Shown: in pieces, positions 17,924 through 26,517 of the stretch
Numbering within the stretch: the stretch's first letter is position 1
Layout: each line of letters begins with the position of its first letter
Assembly (NCBI RefSeq): GCF_020782875.1
Contig: NZ_JAJGBN010000002.1
Span: 496,001 to 560,000, forward strand
Length of the DNA stretch: 64,000 nucleotides
Direction: 5' to 3'
Source: Allomuricauda sp. M10
GTDB taxonomy: Bacteria > Bacteroidota > Bacteroidia > Flavobacteriales > Flavobacteriaceae
Program-made: the position numbers and the translations under genes
Notes under the pieces: model-generated
Told to the model about the DNA's origin: nothing
Database searches by the model: none
The model's input: the letters and a program-made list of their open reading frames with translations, nothing else

Positions 17924-19324
17924 ATGAAAATACAATCCACATATAAACTGATCTTGTTGCTAACGGCTCCCCTGTTATTGCAATCCTGCTTTGTGGCCAA
18001 GAACTATTCGAGACCAGAACTGGAAACGGAGAGCTTGTACAGAACGGACCAATTGCCACAAGACAGTATTTCCATTGCCGATGTGTCATGGAAAGACCTT
18101 TTTAACGATGAACAACTGAAGTCCTATATTACCCAAGGGTTGGAGAACAATTTGGACATCCGAATCGCCCTTCAAAATGTAGTGGCTGCCGAAGCTTATT
18201 TAAAGCAAGGAAAAGCTGGATACTTCCCCACGCTTTCTGGAACCGCTAGTTTTACCCGAACCAAAAACTCGGGCAATAGCCAGTTCGGGAGCTTTTTTAC
18301 CAGTGCTTTGGAACAATATGAACTTTCTGGATCTTTATCTTGGGAAGCCGATGTTTGGGGTAAAATCCGAAGCAACAAAAAGGCCTATGGCGCCTCTTAC
18401 CTGCAAAGTGTTTCTGCCCATCAAGCGGTTAAGACTGATTTGGTATCAGGAATAGCCAATACCTATTATCAATTGATGGCTTTGGACAAGCAAAGTGAAA
18501 TTGCCGAGAAGACCCTTGATGCCAGAAAAAGCAGTTTGGAAACTACCCAAGCCTTGAAAGATGCCGGACTAGTGACCGAAGTAGCGGTTAAACAGACCGA
18601 AGCCCAGGTGCACGCCACGGAAATTATTCTGATCAATTTGAAGAACAACATCAAACTTCTGGAAAATGCTTTCTGTATTTTATTGGGGGAACCTGCCCAT
18701 GAGGTTTTGCGAGGCAAGTTGGATGATCAGTCTATCGATACCGAGTTGAAGATCGGGGTGCCTTATTTGTTGCTGACCAATAGACCTGATGTTATGCAGG
18801 CCGAATACGGACTTATCAACGCCTTTGAGTTGACCAATGTGGCCAAAAGCAGTATGTACCCGTCATTAAGTCTAACTGCCAATGGAGGCTTCCAAAGTCT
18901 GGAATTTGAAAATTGGTTGGACGCCAGTTCCTTGTTTTCCCAATTGATTGGCTCTTTGACAGAACCTATTTTTAATGGAAGAAGACTTCGCACACAAATG
19001 GAAGTGGCCAAGACACAACAGGAACAAGCTTTGCTTTCATACAAAAAAACCCTTTTGACCGCCGGCCGCGAAGTTTCGGACGCGTTGTACACCTATGACG
19101 CTGAGACCGAAAAATTGATGGCCCGTTCCAAGGAACTGGAAGCCTATTCCACTGCCGAGGATTATTCCGAAGAACTGTTGAATAACGGTTTGGCCAATTA
19201 TTTGGAAGTGCTAACGGCAAGACAAAATGCCCTAAGCTCTGAACTTAGTTATGTAGACTCCCAATACGGTCAATTGAGTGCCATTGTGGAACTCTATCGG
19301 GCCCTTGGAGGCGGTTGGAAATAA
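17924..19324 (+). CDS. Outer-membrane efflux factor (TolC/NodT type lipoprotein)
   Basis: A 466-residue protein with a lipoprotein leader (lipobox LQSC, Cys near residue 22). Two duplicated TolC-like halves follow, with long helices and beta strands (about 60-260 and 270-460). The C-terminal end carries the TARQNALSSELSYVDSQY helix typical of NodT-type factors. It lies 18 bases after the pump gene and completes the tripartite system. Confidence 0.93.
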   Translation: MKIQSTYKLILLLTAPLLLQSCFVAKNYSRPELETESLYRTDQLPQDSISIADVSWKDLFNDEQLKSYITQGLENNLDIRIALQNVVAAEAYLKQGKAGYFPTLSGTASFTRTKNSGNSQFGSFFTSALEQYELSGSLSWEADVWGKIRSNKKAYGASYLQSVSAHQAVKTDLVSGIANTYYQLMALDKQSEIAEKTLDARKSSLETTQALKDAGLVTEVAVKQTEAQVHATEIILINLKNNIKLLENAFCILLGEPAHEVLRGKLDDQSIDTELKIGVPYLLLTNRPDVMQAEYGLINAFELTNVAKSSMYPSLSLTANGGFQSLEFENWLDASSLFSQLIGSLTEPIFNGRRLRTQMEVAKTQQEQALLSYKKTLLTAGREVSDALYTYDAETEKLMARSKELEAYSTAEDYSEELLNNGLANYLEVLTARQNALSSELSYVDSQYGQLSAIVELYRALGGGWK

Positions 19325-19332
19325 TAGCCTGG

Positions 19333-19941
19333 ATGCTCGAGGATAAAAAGGACATATTGGCCTATGCCATTGAGAACTTTACCAAGTTTGGAAGCAAACG
19401 GTTCTCCATGGACGAATTGGCCCAAAACCTTGGTATTTCCAAAAAAACACTGTACCGTTATTTTGGGAGTAAGGAAGAATTGGTGTCTGAAAGTCTTTGC
19501 TTTCTTTTGAACCAATTAAGAGCCAAGGTAGATGACTATATGGTCCAAAATCCGAATGAAAATGAGCCTCTAACTACCATAATATTTATTTATAAACAAG
19601 GGTTGATGACTTTACAGGAAATCAACCCTTCCTTTTTATATGGCCTATCCAAGTATTACCCCGATGCCTATAAACGATATTCCGAATTCAAGAAGGATAT
19701 AATTTGGGATTTGGTATGTCCCCTTTTAAAGAAAGCACAAAACTTGGGACAGGTTAGAAAAGAGGTCAAAGTAGAGCTTGTCTGTATGCTCATTTTGGGC
19801 AGAATGGAAGAAATGGTTTACTCGACTCCCACCCTTTTTGAAGAATACAGCATCCAAGAATTATTGGAACACATCATTATCAATAACTTAAGAGGGATTC
19901 TTACATTGGAGTACCTTTCTACATCGCCCTTGGAAAAATAA
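19333..19941 (+). CDS. TetR/AcrR-type transcriptional regulator
   Basis: A 202-residue regulator. The N-terminal helix-turn-helix is clear (FSMDELAQNLGISKKTLYRY, about residues 25-44), followed by a helical ligand-binding domain. The ATG at 19333 leaves eight bases after the outer-membrane factor; a TTG at 19315 inside that gene would add six residues. An efflux operon that begins with a MarR/GbsR-type gene and ends with a TetR-type gene has two candidate local regulators. Confidence 0.87.
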   Translation: MLEDKKDILAYAIENFTKFGSKRFSMDELAQNLGISKKTLYRYFGSKEELVSESLCFLLNQLRAKVDDYMVQNPNENEPLTTIIFIYKQGLMTLQEINPSFLYGLSKYYPDAYKRYSEFKKDIIWDLVCPLLKKAQNLGQVRKEVKVELVCMLILGRMEEMVYSTPTLFEEYSIQELLEHIIINNLRGILTLEYLSTSPLEK

Positions 19942-19994
19942 TCATCATTTTGGTCAAAACGATGTCAATTTCGAAATTTGACCAAGATTATTTT
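19935..19994 (+). terminator. Probable terminator after the efflux operon
   Basis: Two nested pairs of arms, AAAATAATC/GATTATTTT and TTGGTCAAA/TTTGACCAA, form an interrupted hairpin that starts at the TetR stop codon and ends in a T-rich run. The 18-base loop is long, so termination strength is uncertain. Confidence 0.5.
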
Positions 19995-20094
19995 ACTATA
20001 ATTCCATTTTAAAGTATTGATTTTTATCTTTTTAGCATTGCAATTGGCATTTTGATCGCCTAATTTTAATTTCTTGCTAAAAACTCAAAAATCA

Positions 20095-21288
20095 ATGGGA
20101 ACAACCAACATCAACCGCAGAGACTGGATCAGAAAAAGTATGCTCACCGCAGGTGGAGCAATGGCCCTTCCATATTTTGGAATCGCTGAAACCCCAATGG
20201 CTCCCCTAACATTGGACGCCAAGGGAAATGCAGTATATAGTCAATTTTTCAAGGAATTTTTACCGGACATTCCAGTACCATTGGCGCCCATTACCGCCAA
20301 ACTGAATGCCAACGAAAACCCTTATGGTCCATCGCCTATGGCTGTGGAGGCTTTTAAAAATACCGCTGCAGGTGGTAACAGATATGCTTGGAAAGAGTTG
20401 TTCCAATTGGTGGACAAGATCGCCAAGTTTGAAGGTGTGGAAAGTAAAAATATTATGATGGGCCCAGGGTCTTCCGACCTTTTGGAAAAGACCGCCATGG
20501 TCTTTTTCATGAATGGAGGAAACGTGGTTTCTGCCGATCCTGCTTATATGTCCCTTATCCAAGTAGCCGAATCCGTTGGTGCCAAGTGGAAACCGGTTCC
20601 ACTAAAAGCGGACTGGTCGCACGATCTTAAGGCCATGGAAGAGGCCATTGATGCTGATACCAAATTGGTGTATATCTGTAACCCTAACAACCCAACCGGA
20701 ACCATGACCGACCATCAGGAATTGGTTGATTTCTGCTCTAGGGTTTCCGAAAAAGTGCCTGTTTTTGTTGATGAGGCCTATTTGTGGTTCTTGGACGAAG
20801 GAGCCAAAAAGAGCATGGTTTCCTTGGTAAACGAAGGTAAGGATGTAATCATCGCCAGAACGTTCTCCAAAATTCATGGTATGGCTGGCCTAAGGGTAGG
20901 TTATATTGTGGCTTTGGAAGAAACTTTGAACCGTTTGCAAAATATTACCCGAGGTGGAATGGGCATTACCCTTCCTTCCGTACATGCTGCCATGGCCGCT
21001 ATGGACGATGCCGAATTCATTGAAAAATCCAGGATGTTGAATGCCGAATGTAGGGATTACGTGGCCAAGAGCTTGGAAGAAAAAGGATTCGAATATGTTC
21101 CTTCCCATACCAGTTTCATGATTTTCCCCATTGAGATGGAAGGAAAAGAATTCTTGAATAAAATGACCGAATTGAATGTTGGTGTCCGTGCCTTCCAGTT
21201 TATGGGTAAAAATTGGTGTAGGGTAAGTATGGGAACCATGGAAGAAATGAAAATGTTTACCGCTGCCATCAATAAAGTACTGGTATAG
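20095..21288 (+). CDS. PLP-dependent aminotransferase (HisC-like) with Tat-type leader
   Basis: A 397-residue fold-type I aminotransferase of the histidinol-phosphate group. PLP-site elements are present: NPNNPTGT (about 201-208), a DEAYLW segment (about 233-238) and the Schiff-base lysine in RTFSKIHGMAGLRVGY (about 261-276). The N-terminus has NRRDWIRKS followed by a hydrophobic stretch (about residues 7-35), which looks like a twin-arginine export signal. PLP enzymes fold with their cofactor in the cytoplasm, which suits Tat export. I chose the ATG at 20095; a TTG at 20074 is also possible. It overlaps a permease gene by one base. Confidence 0.85.
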   Translation: MGTTNINRRDWIRKSMLTAGGAMALPYFGIAETPMAPLTLDAKGNAVYSQFFKEFLPDIPVPLAPITAKLNANENPYGPSPMAVEAFKNTAAGGNRYAWKELFQLVDKIAKFEGVESKNIMMGPGSSDLLEKTAMVFFMNGGNVVSADPAYMSLIQVAESVGAKWKPVPLKADWSHDLKAMEEAIDADTKLVYICNPNNPTGTMTDHQELVDFCSRVSEKVPVFVDEAYLWFLDEGAKKSMVSLVNEGKDVIIARTFSKIHGMAGLRVGYIVALEETLNRLQNITRGGMGITLPSVHAAMAAMDDAEFIEKSRMLNAECRDYVAKSLEEKGFEYVPSHTSFMIFPIEMEGKEFLNKMTELNVGVRAFQFMGKNWCRVSMGTMEEMKMFTAAINKVLV

Positions 21289-22421
21289 TGGACACTGGAT
21301 TTCAAAAGACTATTGTATTCCTGTTTTTCATCTTCATTGGAATCTTGCTAAAGGCAAAATTTAAGAACAAGGAGGAGATAACGGGAATCAAAAAAATAAT
21401 TCTAAACCTTGCTTTGCCCGCAACGATATTCATAGCGTTGTTGGGCATTAAGGTGGAATTACATCTTTTAATATTGCCTGTTTTGGCCCTTGGGCTTAAC
21501 TTACTTTTGTTCCTGGCCGTACCCTTTATTTTGCCTCTTGTGGGTATCGGCAAGGGAACACCCGAATTTCGTACCGCCAAATTGTTGATCCCCTCATTGG
21601 CCCCCGGATTATCTTCTTTTCCCTTTATTCTTGAGTTTTTAGGCGAAGATTATTTGGCAAAAGCGGCCATGTCCGATTTGGGAAACAAAGTCTTTGTGCT
21701 ATTTTTTCTGTACCTCGTTGCCATGAACTGGCATTATGGGCTACAGTTCGATAAACCTAAAAACGGCGGAACCAAACTTAGACCCCTCATCAAGGCCATG
21801 GTTTCCGAACCTGTGAATATTTTTATCGCAGCTGCCCTTGTTCTTTTAGGTTTCGGTTTTACCATGCATTCCCTGCCCTTCTTTTTAAGCGAAACGCTTG
21901 AAAAATTGAGCATGATCATGACTCCCTTGGTTTTGCTCTTTATCGGGTTGGCCGTGAAAATCAAGAGAAAACAGTTTTTTCAGATTTTTTCACTCCTTTG
22001 CACCCGTGCAGGTTTGGTGCTTTTAATTTCAGGAATCTTTGTTTCCATTGCTGGAATAAATGCCCAAAACGAGATTTTACTTATCCTAGCTTTTGGATTG
22101 AGTGCCTGTAGCTTCTGGCCCTATGCCCACCTTGCGGCCGTGGATGGTATGGAAGCGGATATTTCAGAAAAGAAAAAAACCTTTAGCAGTGATTACGGCG
22201 TAGCCATTTTGGCGCTTTCCTTCCCCTTATCAACCATCTTGATTTTAGGCGTATTGAACAGTGGTTCCTTCTTTGTACACAGCTACAACATCTTTGTAAT
22301 CTCTGTTTTGTTCCTAGCTGTCGGATTTGCAATTCCCTTATTTGGCGGTTTGAACAAAAAGTGGTCAGGATTGAAAGGCTTGGGGTTTAAACTGAAATCC
22401 CCTGCTACCGAGAACGCTTGA
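21288..22421 (+). CDS. AEC-family permease-like membrane protein
   Basis: A 377-residue membrane protein with about ten hydrophobic segments arranged as two halves, as in auxin efflux carrier/AEC transporters. It has the early LNLALPATIFIALLG region (about residues 38-52). It starts with GTG inside the stop region of the aminotransferase gene (one-base overlap), so the two are co-translated. Substrate is unknown; a carboxylate or amino-acid derivative handled by the aminotransferase is the natural guess. Confidence 0.72.
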   Translation: MDTGFQKTIVFLFFIFIGILLKAKFKNKEEITGIKKIILNLALPATIFIALLGIKVELHLLILPVLALGLNLLLFLAVPFILPLVGIGKGTPEFRTAKLLIPSLAPGLSSFPFILEFLGEDYLAKAAMSDLGNKVFVLFFLYLVAMNWHYGLQFDKPKNGGTKLRPLIKAMVSEPVNIFIAAALVLLGFGFTMHSLPFFLSETLEKLSMIMTPLVLLFIGLAVKIKRKQFFQIFSLLCTRAGLVLLISGIFVSIAGINAQNEILLILAFGLSACSFWPYAHLAAVDGMEADISEKKKTFSSDYGVAILALSFPLSTILILGVLNSGSFFVHSYNIFVISVLFLAVGFAIPLFGGLNKKWSGLKGLGFKLKSPATENA

Positions 22422-22472
22422 TCACAGTAAGTTCCCTGTAAATTGTTACCTTTCTAAAAATATTAGGTAATC

Positions 22473-23768
22473 ATGTCTGTTCGCTTCATCCTCCTGCTCT
22501 CCTTTTTTACCATCGGAATGCTATCGGCACAAAAAAAGAACCCGAAAGTGGATCAGGCCCGATTGGAAAAACGCATCTTCGACTTGGCCAAATTCGGACT
22601 TCAAGAAAACGGCGAAACGGAACGCGTGGCTTTTAGCGATGCGGATATTGAAGCCAGGAACTGGGTAGTGGAAACCCTTAAGGGTTTTGGCATGACCGTA
22701 ACCATAGATGCCGCGGGCAACATCATTGGAAAAAAACCTGGAAAGGACTCCTCTAAAAAACCCATAGCTTTTGGATCACACATTGACCGGGTGCCCCATG
22801 GTGGTAATTATGATGGCTGTGTGGGCTCCATGGCCGCTTTAGAGGTTATCGAGACCTTGATAGAAAACGACATCAAGACCAAGCATCCTTTGGAAGTCAT
22901 CATTTTCCCCAATGAAGAAGGTGGGGTTATGGGCAGTCGTGCCATGGCCGGAAATTTGACCAAAGCCGCTTTTCCTGTCGTCAATGCCACTGGGTATTCC
23001 ATGAGCGAGGGCATCATGAGAATTGGTGGCGATACCACAAAAATTAAAGACGCTATCCGTGAACCTGGCAACTTGGCCGCCTTTTTGGAACTCCATATTG
23101 AGCAGGGCGGGAAACTTGAAAAAGCGAATCTGGACATCGGTGTTGTGGAAGGCATTGTGGGTCTCAAATGGTGGGATGTGGTCTTTACGGGCTTTGCCAA
23201 CCATGCCGGTACCACGCCCATGAACGCCAGACAAGATGCCCTGTTGGCAGCCGCCAAATTCATTGTGGCGGTGAACGAGATCACCAATAGTTTTGAGGGC
23301 ACCCAAGTAGGTACGGTAGGCCGAATAAGGGTAGAACCGGGAGCGCCCAATGTGATTCCCGGAAAGGTGGTGGCCAGTTTGGAAATACGGGATCTTTCCG
23401 CAGAAGTGATTGAAAAAGTCTATCAGGCCATCAAGAAAAAAACTGAAGAAATTGCCGAGGCCTCCCATGTATCTGTGGAGTTTTTGCCTTTGGATACCAC
23501 ATCGGAACCAGCATTGACTGACCCTTCCATCCAAAAAGAAATAGAGAATTCTACCAAAACCCTTGGGTTGACCTATCAATATATGCCAAGTGGGGCGGGG
23601 CATGATTCCCAAGATATTTCCAGATTCGCACCCGTTGGGATGATCTTTGTGCCCAGCAAAGGGGGTATTAGCCATTCCCCAAAAGAATTCACTTCGGCGG
23701 AGGATATGGCGAACGGTGCCAATGTACTTTTGAACACTATTTTGGCCCTGGACAAAAAACTGGATTAA
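22473..23768 (+). CDS. Exported M20-type amidohydrolase (carbamoylase/allantoate amidohydrolase-like)
   Basis: A 431-residue protein with a signal peptide (cleavage near MLSAQ, about residue 20). The dinuclear zinc site is visible: His in GSHID, Asp in NYDG, Glu in NEEG, His in LELHIEQG and His in GISHSP. The GFANHAGTTPMNARQDAL segment marks the lid/dimer domain of the hydantoinase/carbamoylase branch. Members cleave N-carbamoyl amino acids, ureido acids or allantoate. The substrate here is not fixed. It lies 51 bases after the permease gene. Confidence 0.87.
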   Translation: MSVRFILLLSFFTIGMLSAQKKNPKVDQARLEKRIFDLAKFGLQENGETERVAFSDADIEARNWVVETLKGFGMTVTIDAAGNIIGKKPGKDSSKKPIAFGSHIDRVPHGGNYDGCVGSMAALEVIETLIENDIKTKHPLEVIIFPNEEGGVMGSRAMAGNLTKAAFPVVNATGYSMSEGIMRIGGDTTKIKDAIREPGNLAAFLELHIEQGGKLEKANLDIGVVEGIVGLKWWDVVFTGFANHAGTTPMNARQDALLAAAKFIVAVNEITNSFEGTQVGTVGRIRVEPGAPNVIPGKVVASLEIRDLSAEVIEKVYQAIKKKTEEIAEASHVSVEFLPLDTTSEPALTDPSIQKEIENSTKTLGLTYQYMPSGAGHDSQDISRFAPVGMIFVPSKGGISHSPKEFTSAEDMANGANVLLNTILALDKKLD

Positions 23769-23798
23769 AATCAGACCAAGAAATAAAAATCATCAGAA

Positions 23799-24245
23799 AT
23801 GAACACTAAAAAGTATTTCATCGGAGCCGCAGCCGTCATTATTATTGGAGTGGGCCTATATGTGTATTACATCTATACCAATGCACCTGAAGGAGCCAGA
23901 AATGGATTTGCCCAAAAATTCCCTGATATGGCCAGTGCCGGTTGGATGAAGGAATCCGCAACCGAATGGGAGGCCGAATTTGAAATGAACGGAGCGGATT
24001 ATGCCGCAGTTTTTACGGAGGATGGTACCTGGGTGAGAACGGAACATGAAATAGAGGAAAAAGACCTGCCGGAAAAAGTTTGGAACCTATTGAATGAAAA
24101 ATTCAAGGATTACCGCATTGATGAAATTGAATATGTGGAAAATGCCGATAGCAGTACTGGCTATAACATTGAACTTGAAAAAGATGAAGAGTTACAAATC
24201 TTTATCAGCAGCGAAGGGGAATTGATTTCTTTGAGGGAGGAGTAG
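23799..24245 (+). CDS. PepSY-like membrane-anchored small protein
   Basis: A 148-residue protein with an N-terminal membrane segment or uncleaved leader (about residues 6-26) and a mixed, acidic domain. FAQKFPDMASAGWMKES and WEAEFEMNGADYAAVF (about 37-75) resemble the PepSY-like (beta-lactamase-inhibitor-like) fold of Bacteroidota. It lies 30 bases after the amidohydrolase gene and may be co-transcribed. Function of these proteins is unknown; inhibitor or ligand-binding roles have been suggested for the fold. Confidence 0.65.
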   Translation: MNTKKYFIGAAAVIIIGVGLYVYYIYTNAPEGARNGFAQKFPDMASAGWMKESATEWEAEFEMNGADYAAVFTEDGTWVRTEHEIEEKDLPEKVWNLLNEKFKDYRIDEIEYVENADSSTGYNIELEKDEELQIFISSEGELISLREE

Positions 24246-24272
24246 CACACCAGTCAATTATTTGTTCAATCT

Positions 24273-24731
24273 CTATTTGAACATAGGATTATCCCAAGAA
24301 TAATAGTTGTGTTCCGTATCCAAGGAAAATCCAACTTTTGGATAAAGTTGATTTCCCACAGTATTCGTTTTTGCCGTCTCCAATACCAATCCACAAGAAT
24401 TGGTTTCAGCACAAAGTTCTTTTGCAATTTCAATTAGCTGCTTGGAAATCCCTTTGCCCCGAAACCCCGGTTCCACATACAAATCATTTAAAAGCCAAAG
24501 ACGTTGCATTCTTGTAGAGGAAAAAAGAGGATATAACTGTACAAATCCGGCTAACTTTTTGCTTTCGGATTCGGCGACAAAAATTTGGGAGTCATTTTGT
24601 AACAGCCTTTCTGAAACGAATTTTTCTGCCTTTACCTTATCCGATTTCTTTTCGTAGAACACCCTGTATTTGTCAAACAAATCAACAACGCCATTTATAT
24701 CCGAAACTATTGCTTTCCTAATTTTTGCCAT
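24273..24731 (-). CDS. GNAT-family N-acetyltransferase
   Basis: A 152-residue acetyltransferase. The acetyl-CoA loop is visible as PGFRGKGISKQLIE (about residues 93-106), preceded by a beta-strand segment LWLLNDLYVEP. The gene is AT-richer than its neighbours, as is the next gene on this strand, which may mark acquired DNA. Substrate unknown. Confidence 0.85.
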   Translation of the reverse strand: MAKIRKAIVSDINGVVDLFDKYRVFYEKKSDKVKAEKFVSERLLQNDSQIFVAESESKKLAGFVQLYPLFSSTRMQRLWLLNDLYVEPGFRGKGISKQLIEIAKELCAETNSCGLVLETAKTNTVGNQLYPKVGFSLDTEHNYYSWDNPMFK

Positions 24732-24815
24732 TTTGTCGCTGTGATTTTGATATTACTATGGTGTTCAGTTTGTCTTTCTAGCTATTATTTCTTGTAACAT
24801 ACTGGCAAGTTTGCT

Positions 24816-25319
24816 TTATTTCTCATTTTTCTCAAATATCTTATCCGTTCCAAAATAGATTTCAGCTTCGTGATAATAAAATAATCCCCATTCAAGGGAG
24901 CTATCAAAAATGACCAAGTCATCTATGAAAAATATTCCTTCCCAATATTTAATTACCATTTTCCAAGTCAACATTACAGATTGTCCACTTCGGTCACTAT
25001 CAATAAACACATATTTTGAAAATGGAATCTCCTTGCTATGTAACCATTTCTTAATTTCATTTTGGCCGTTTTCTGTTAACCTAAATTCGTCTACATTTTT
25101 GAAATAGTTTTTGAAAGGTTCAAAAGGAAATCCTTGAGTCATTTTGGAACTGTCCAAAAATTCATTTATTAGGTTAGTCCCCTTTTCATTCAAAAAATGA
25201 ATTTGGTCTTTATGCTCCGTCGGAATTTTACGAGCATTTTCAGGTGACCACAAAAATGACCAAACTTCAGGAAATTCATCAGTCCAATATTGGATAATAC
25301 CTTTTTCGAAGTCGTTCAT
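24816..25319 (-). CDS. Hypothetical protein, 167 residues
   Basis: A soluble, acidic protein with many aromatic residues (Trp, Tyr, Phe) and no signal peptide, membrane segment or motif I recognise. Base composition is AT-rich compared with flanking genes. It shares strand and low GC with the GNAT gene 84 bases downstream. The frame is open with sensible composition throughout, so I take it as a real gene, but I cannot assign a function. Confidence 0.6.
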   Translation of the reverse strand: MNDFEKGIIQYWTDEFPEVWSFLWSPENARKIPTEHKDQIHFLNEKGTNLINEFLDSSKMTQGFPFEPFKNYFKNVDEFRLTENGQNEIKKWLHSKEIPFSKYVFIDSDRSGQSVMLTWKMVIKYWEGIFFIDDLVIFDSSLEWGLFYYHEAEIYFGTDKIFEKNEK

Positions 25320-25342
25320 TTTCTTTTTATCAAAAATCTATT

Positions 25343-26023
25343 TTAAACCTCCTCTCCTTCCCCTTTGGTAATGCTATACGTTGCATTCGCAATCAACGCG
25401 ATACTCAACCAATACGTAGCCAAGATCAATAGGCCAGAGAGGTAAAACGGGGTCTTGAATTTGGCAATTGCCAATAATGTGTCCGACAACATAAAACACA
25501 ATACGGCCATGGCCATTAAAGCATGGGCATTGCTCCTTTCTCGCAAGTATAGCCCCACGCCTTGCCATGCCATAAAGGTGATGATCAACACATAAATGGC
25601 AACAGGCAAAAGCAGATCGCCCAAACCGGGTTTCAACCAAAAAAACAATACCCCGGCAATGTCAAACAAGATCAAAAAGGAAATCCAGTTTTTGTAAAAT
25701 CCCTTGTATTGGATAAAGGCCACGGAGAACAAAACATGGGCAATCAGGAATGCCACCAGTCCAAACAAAAAGTAGGATTCAAAAAGCAACAGAATATCGC
25801 CTAGCAAACAAAACACCAAGGCAATGGTGACCGTATTGCCCAATCGAACATAACGTTTTCTTGAGGCAAATAACAGCAATGCAATCACCAAGATGGTGGT
25901 CAACGGCTTGAGGAACATAAAAGCGGTTTTGTCATCATACTGCCCATAGTAAATGGCCAAACATGCGGACACCAATATTAAAATATTGATAATCTTCCTT
26001 TTTGTGTCAGATTGGGCTACCAT
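25343..26023 (-). CDS. YhhN/TMEM86-family membrane protein, lysoplasmalogenase-like
   Basis: A 226-residue protein with seven or eight hydrophobic segments. The LGDILLLFES element (about residues 75-84) and the LSDTLLAIAKF element (about 190-200) are the spaced acidic motifs typical of YhhN. The animal relative TMEM86B hydrolyses lysoplasmalogen. Function in bacteria is less clear. It overlaps the CYTH gene by seven bases, so the two form a pair. A second YhhN gene lies at the far end of the window. Confidence 0.8.
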   Translation of the reverse strand: MVAQSDTKRKIINILILVSACLAIYYGQYDDKTAFMFLKPLTTILVIALLLFASRKRYVRLGNTVTIALVFCLLGDILLLFESYFLFGLVAFLIAHVLFSVAFIQYKGFYKNWISFLILFDIAGVLFFWLKPGLGDLLLPVAIYVLIITFMAWQGVGLYLRERSNAHALMAMAVLCFMLSDTLLAIAKFKTPFYLSGLLILATYWLSIALIANATYSITKGEGEEV

Positions 26024-26490
26024 GTGGAATAGGGATTTTTGCTCAATTGGGAGTTGTAGTATTGTTTCTGACCGGTGACCTCCTCACCCAGCCATTCGGG
26101 TTTTTCAAATTTTTCATCTTCGTGATTGAGCTCCACTTCCGCCACAACCAACCCTTTGTTTTCACCTAAAAATTCATCCACCTCAAAAAGGTGGTTGCCA
26201 TAGGGAACTTCATACCGATGTTTTTCCAAAATCCCGGTGTTACAGAGGTCGATCAAATTGGTAGCCTCGGCTGTCCCGATCTCAATTTCCCATTCAAACC
26301 GGGTGGTGCCTGAATCGTTGGGGCCTCCTTTTATGGTCAAAAAACCTTTGTCGCCCATAATTCGTACCCGAACGGTCCGGTCGGGATCGGTGTTCAAATA
26401 GCCTTGTGCAATTCGGGTTTGGGAAGTGGCCTCTTGCCGATAGGCACCCGAGGTGACCAAGAATTTTCGTTCTATTTCCAAATGTTCCAT
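26017..26490 (-). CDS. CYTH-domain protein
   Basis: A 157-residue protein of the CYTH (triphosphate tunnel metalloenzyme) group. The signature ExExK is present as EIERK at residues 4-8, with further charged strands (VRVRIMGDKGFLTIKG) that line the tunnel. Bacterial members are often inorganic triphosphatases or of unknown role. The true start is the ATG at 26490; a TTG sits just before it. It is divergent from dinB, with 27 bases between the starts. Confidence 0.85.
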   Translation of the reverse strand: MEHLEIERKFLVTSGAYRQEATSQTRIAQGYLNTDPDRTVRVRIMGDKGFLTIKGGPNDSGTTRFEWEIEIGTAEATNLIDLCNTGILEKHRYEVPYGNHLFEVDEFLGENKGLVVAEVELNHEDEKFEKPEWLGEEVTGQKQYYNSQLSKNPYSTW

Positions 26491-26517
26491 CAAACTAAAT
26501 ATACCCTAAATTTGAGT

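Noticed and set aside
24262..24283. TGTTCAA/TTGAACA hairpin as a terminator between convergent genes
   Set aside because: The right arm lies inside the GNAT coding end and no T-run follows; too weak to list.
26507..26514. TAAATTTG just before dinB as a promoter giving a leaderless mRNA
   Set aside because: The box fits, but no TTTG lies at the -33 distance and the position is only three bases before the ATG; kept as a remark only.
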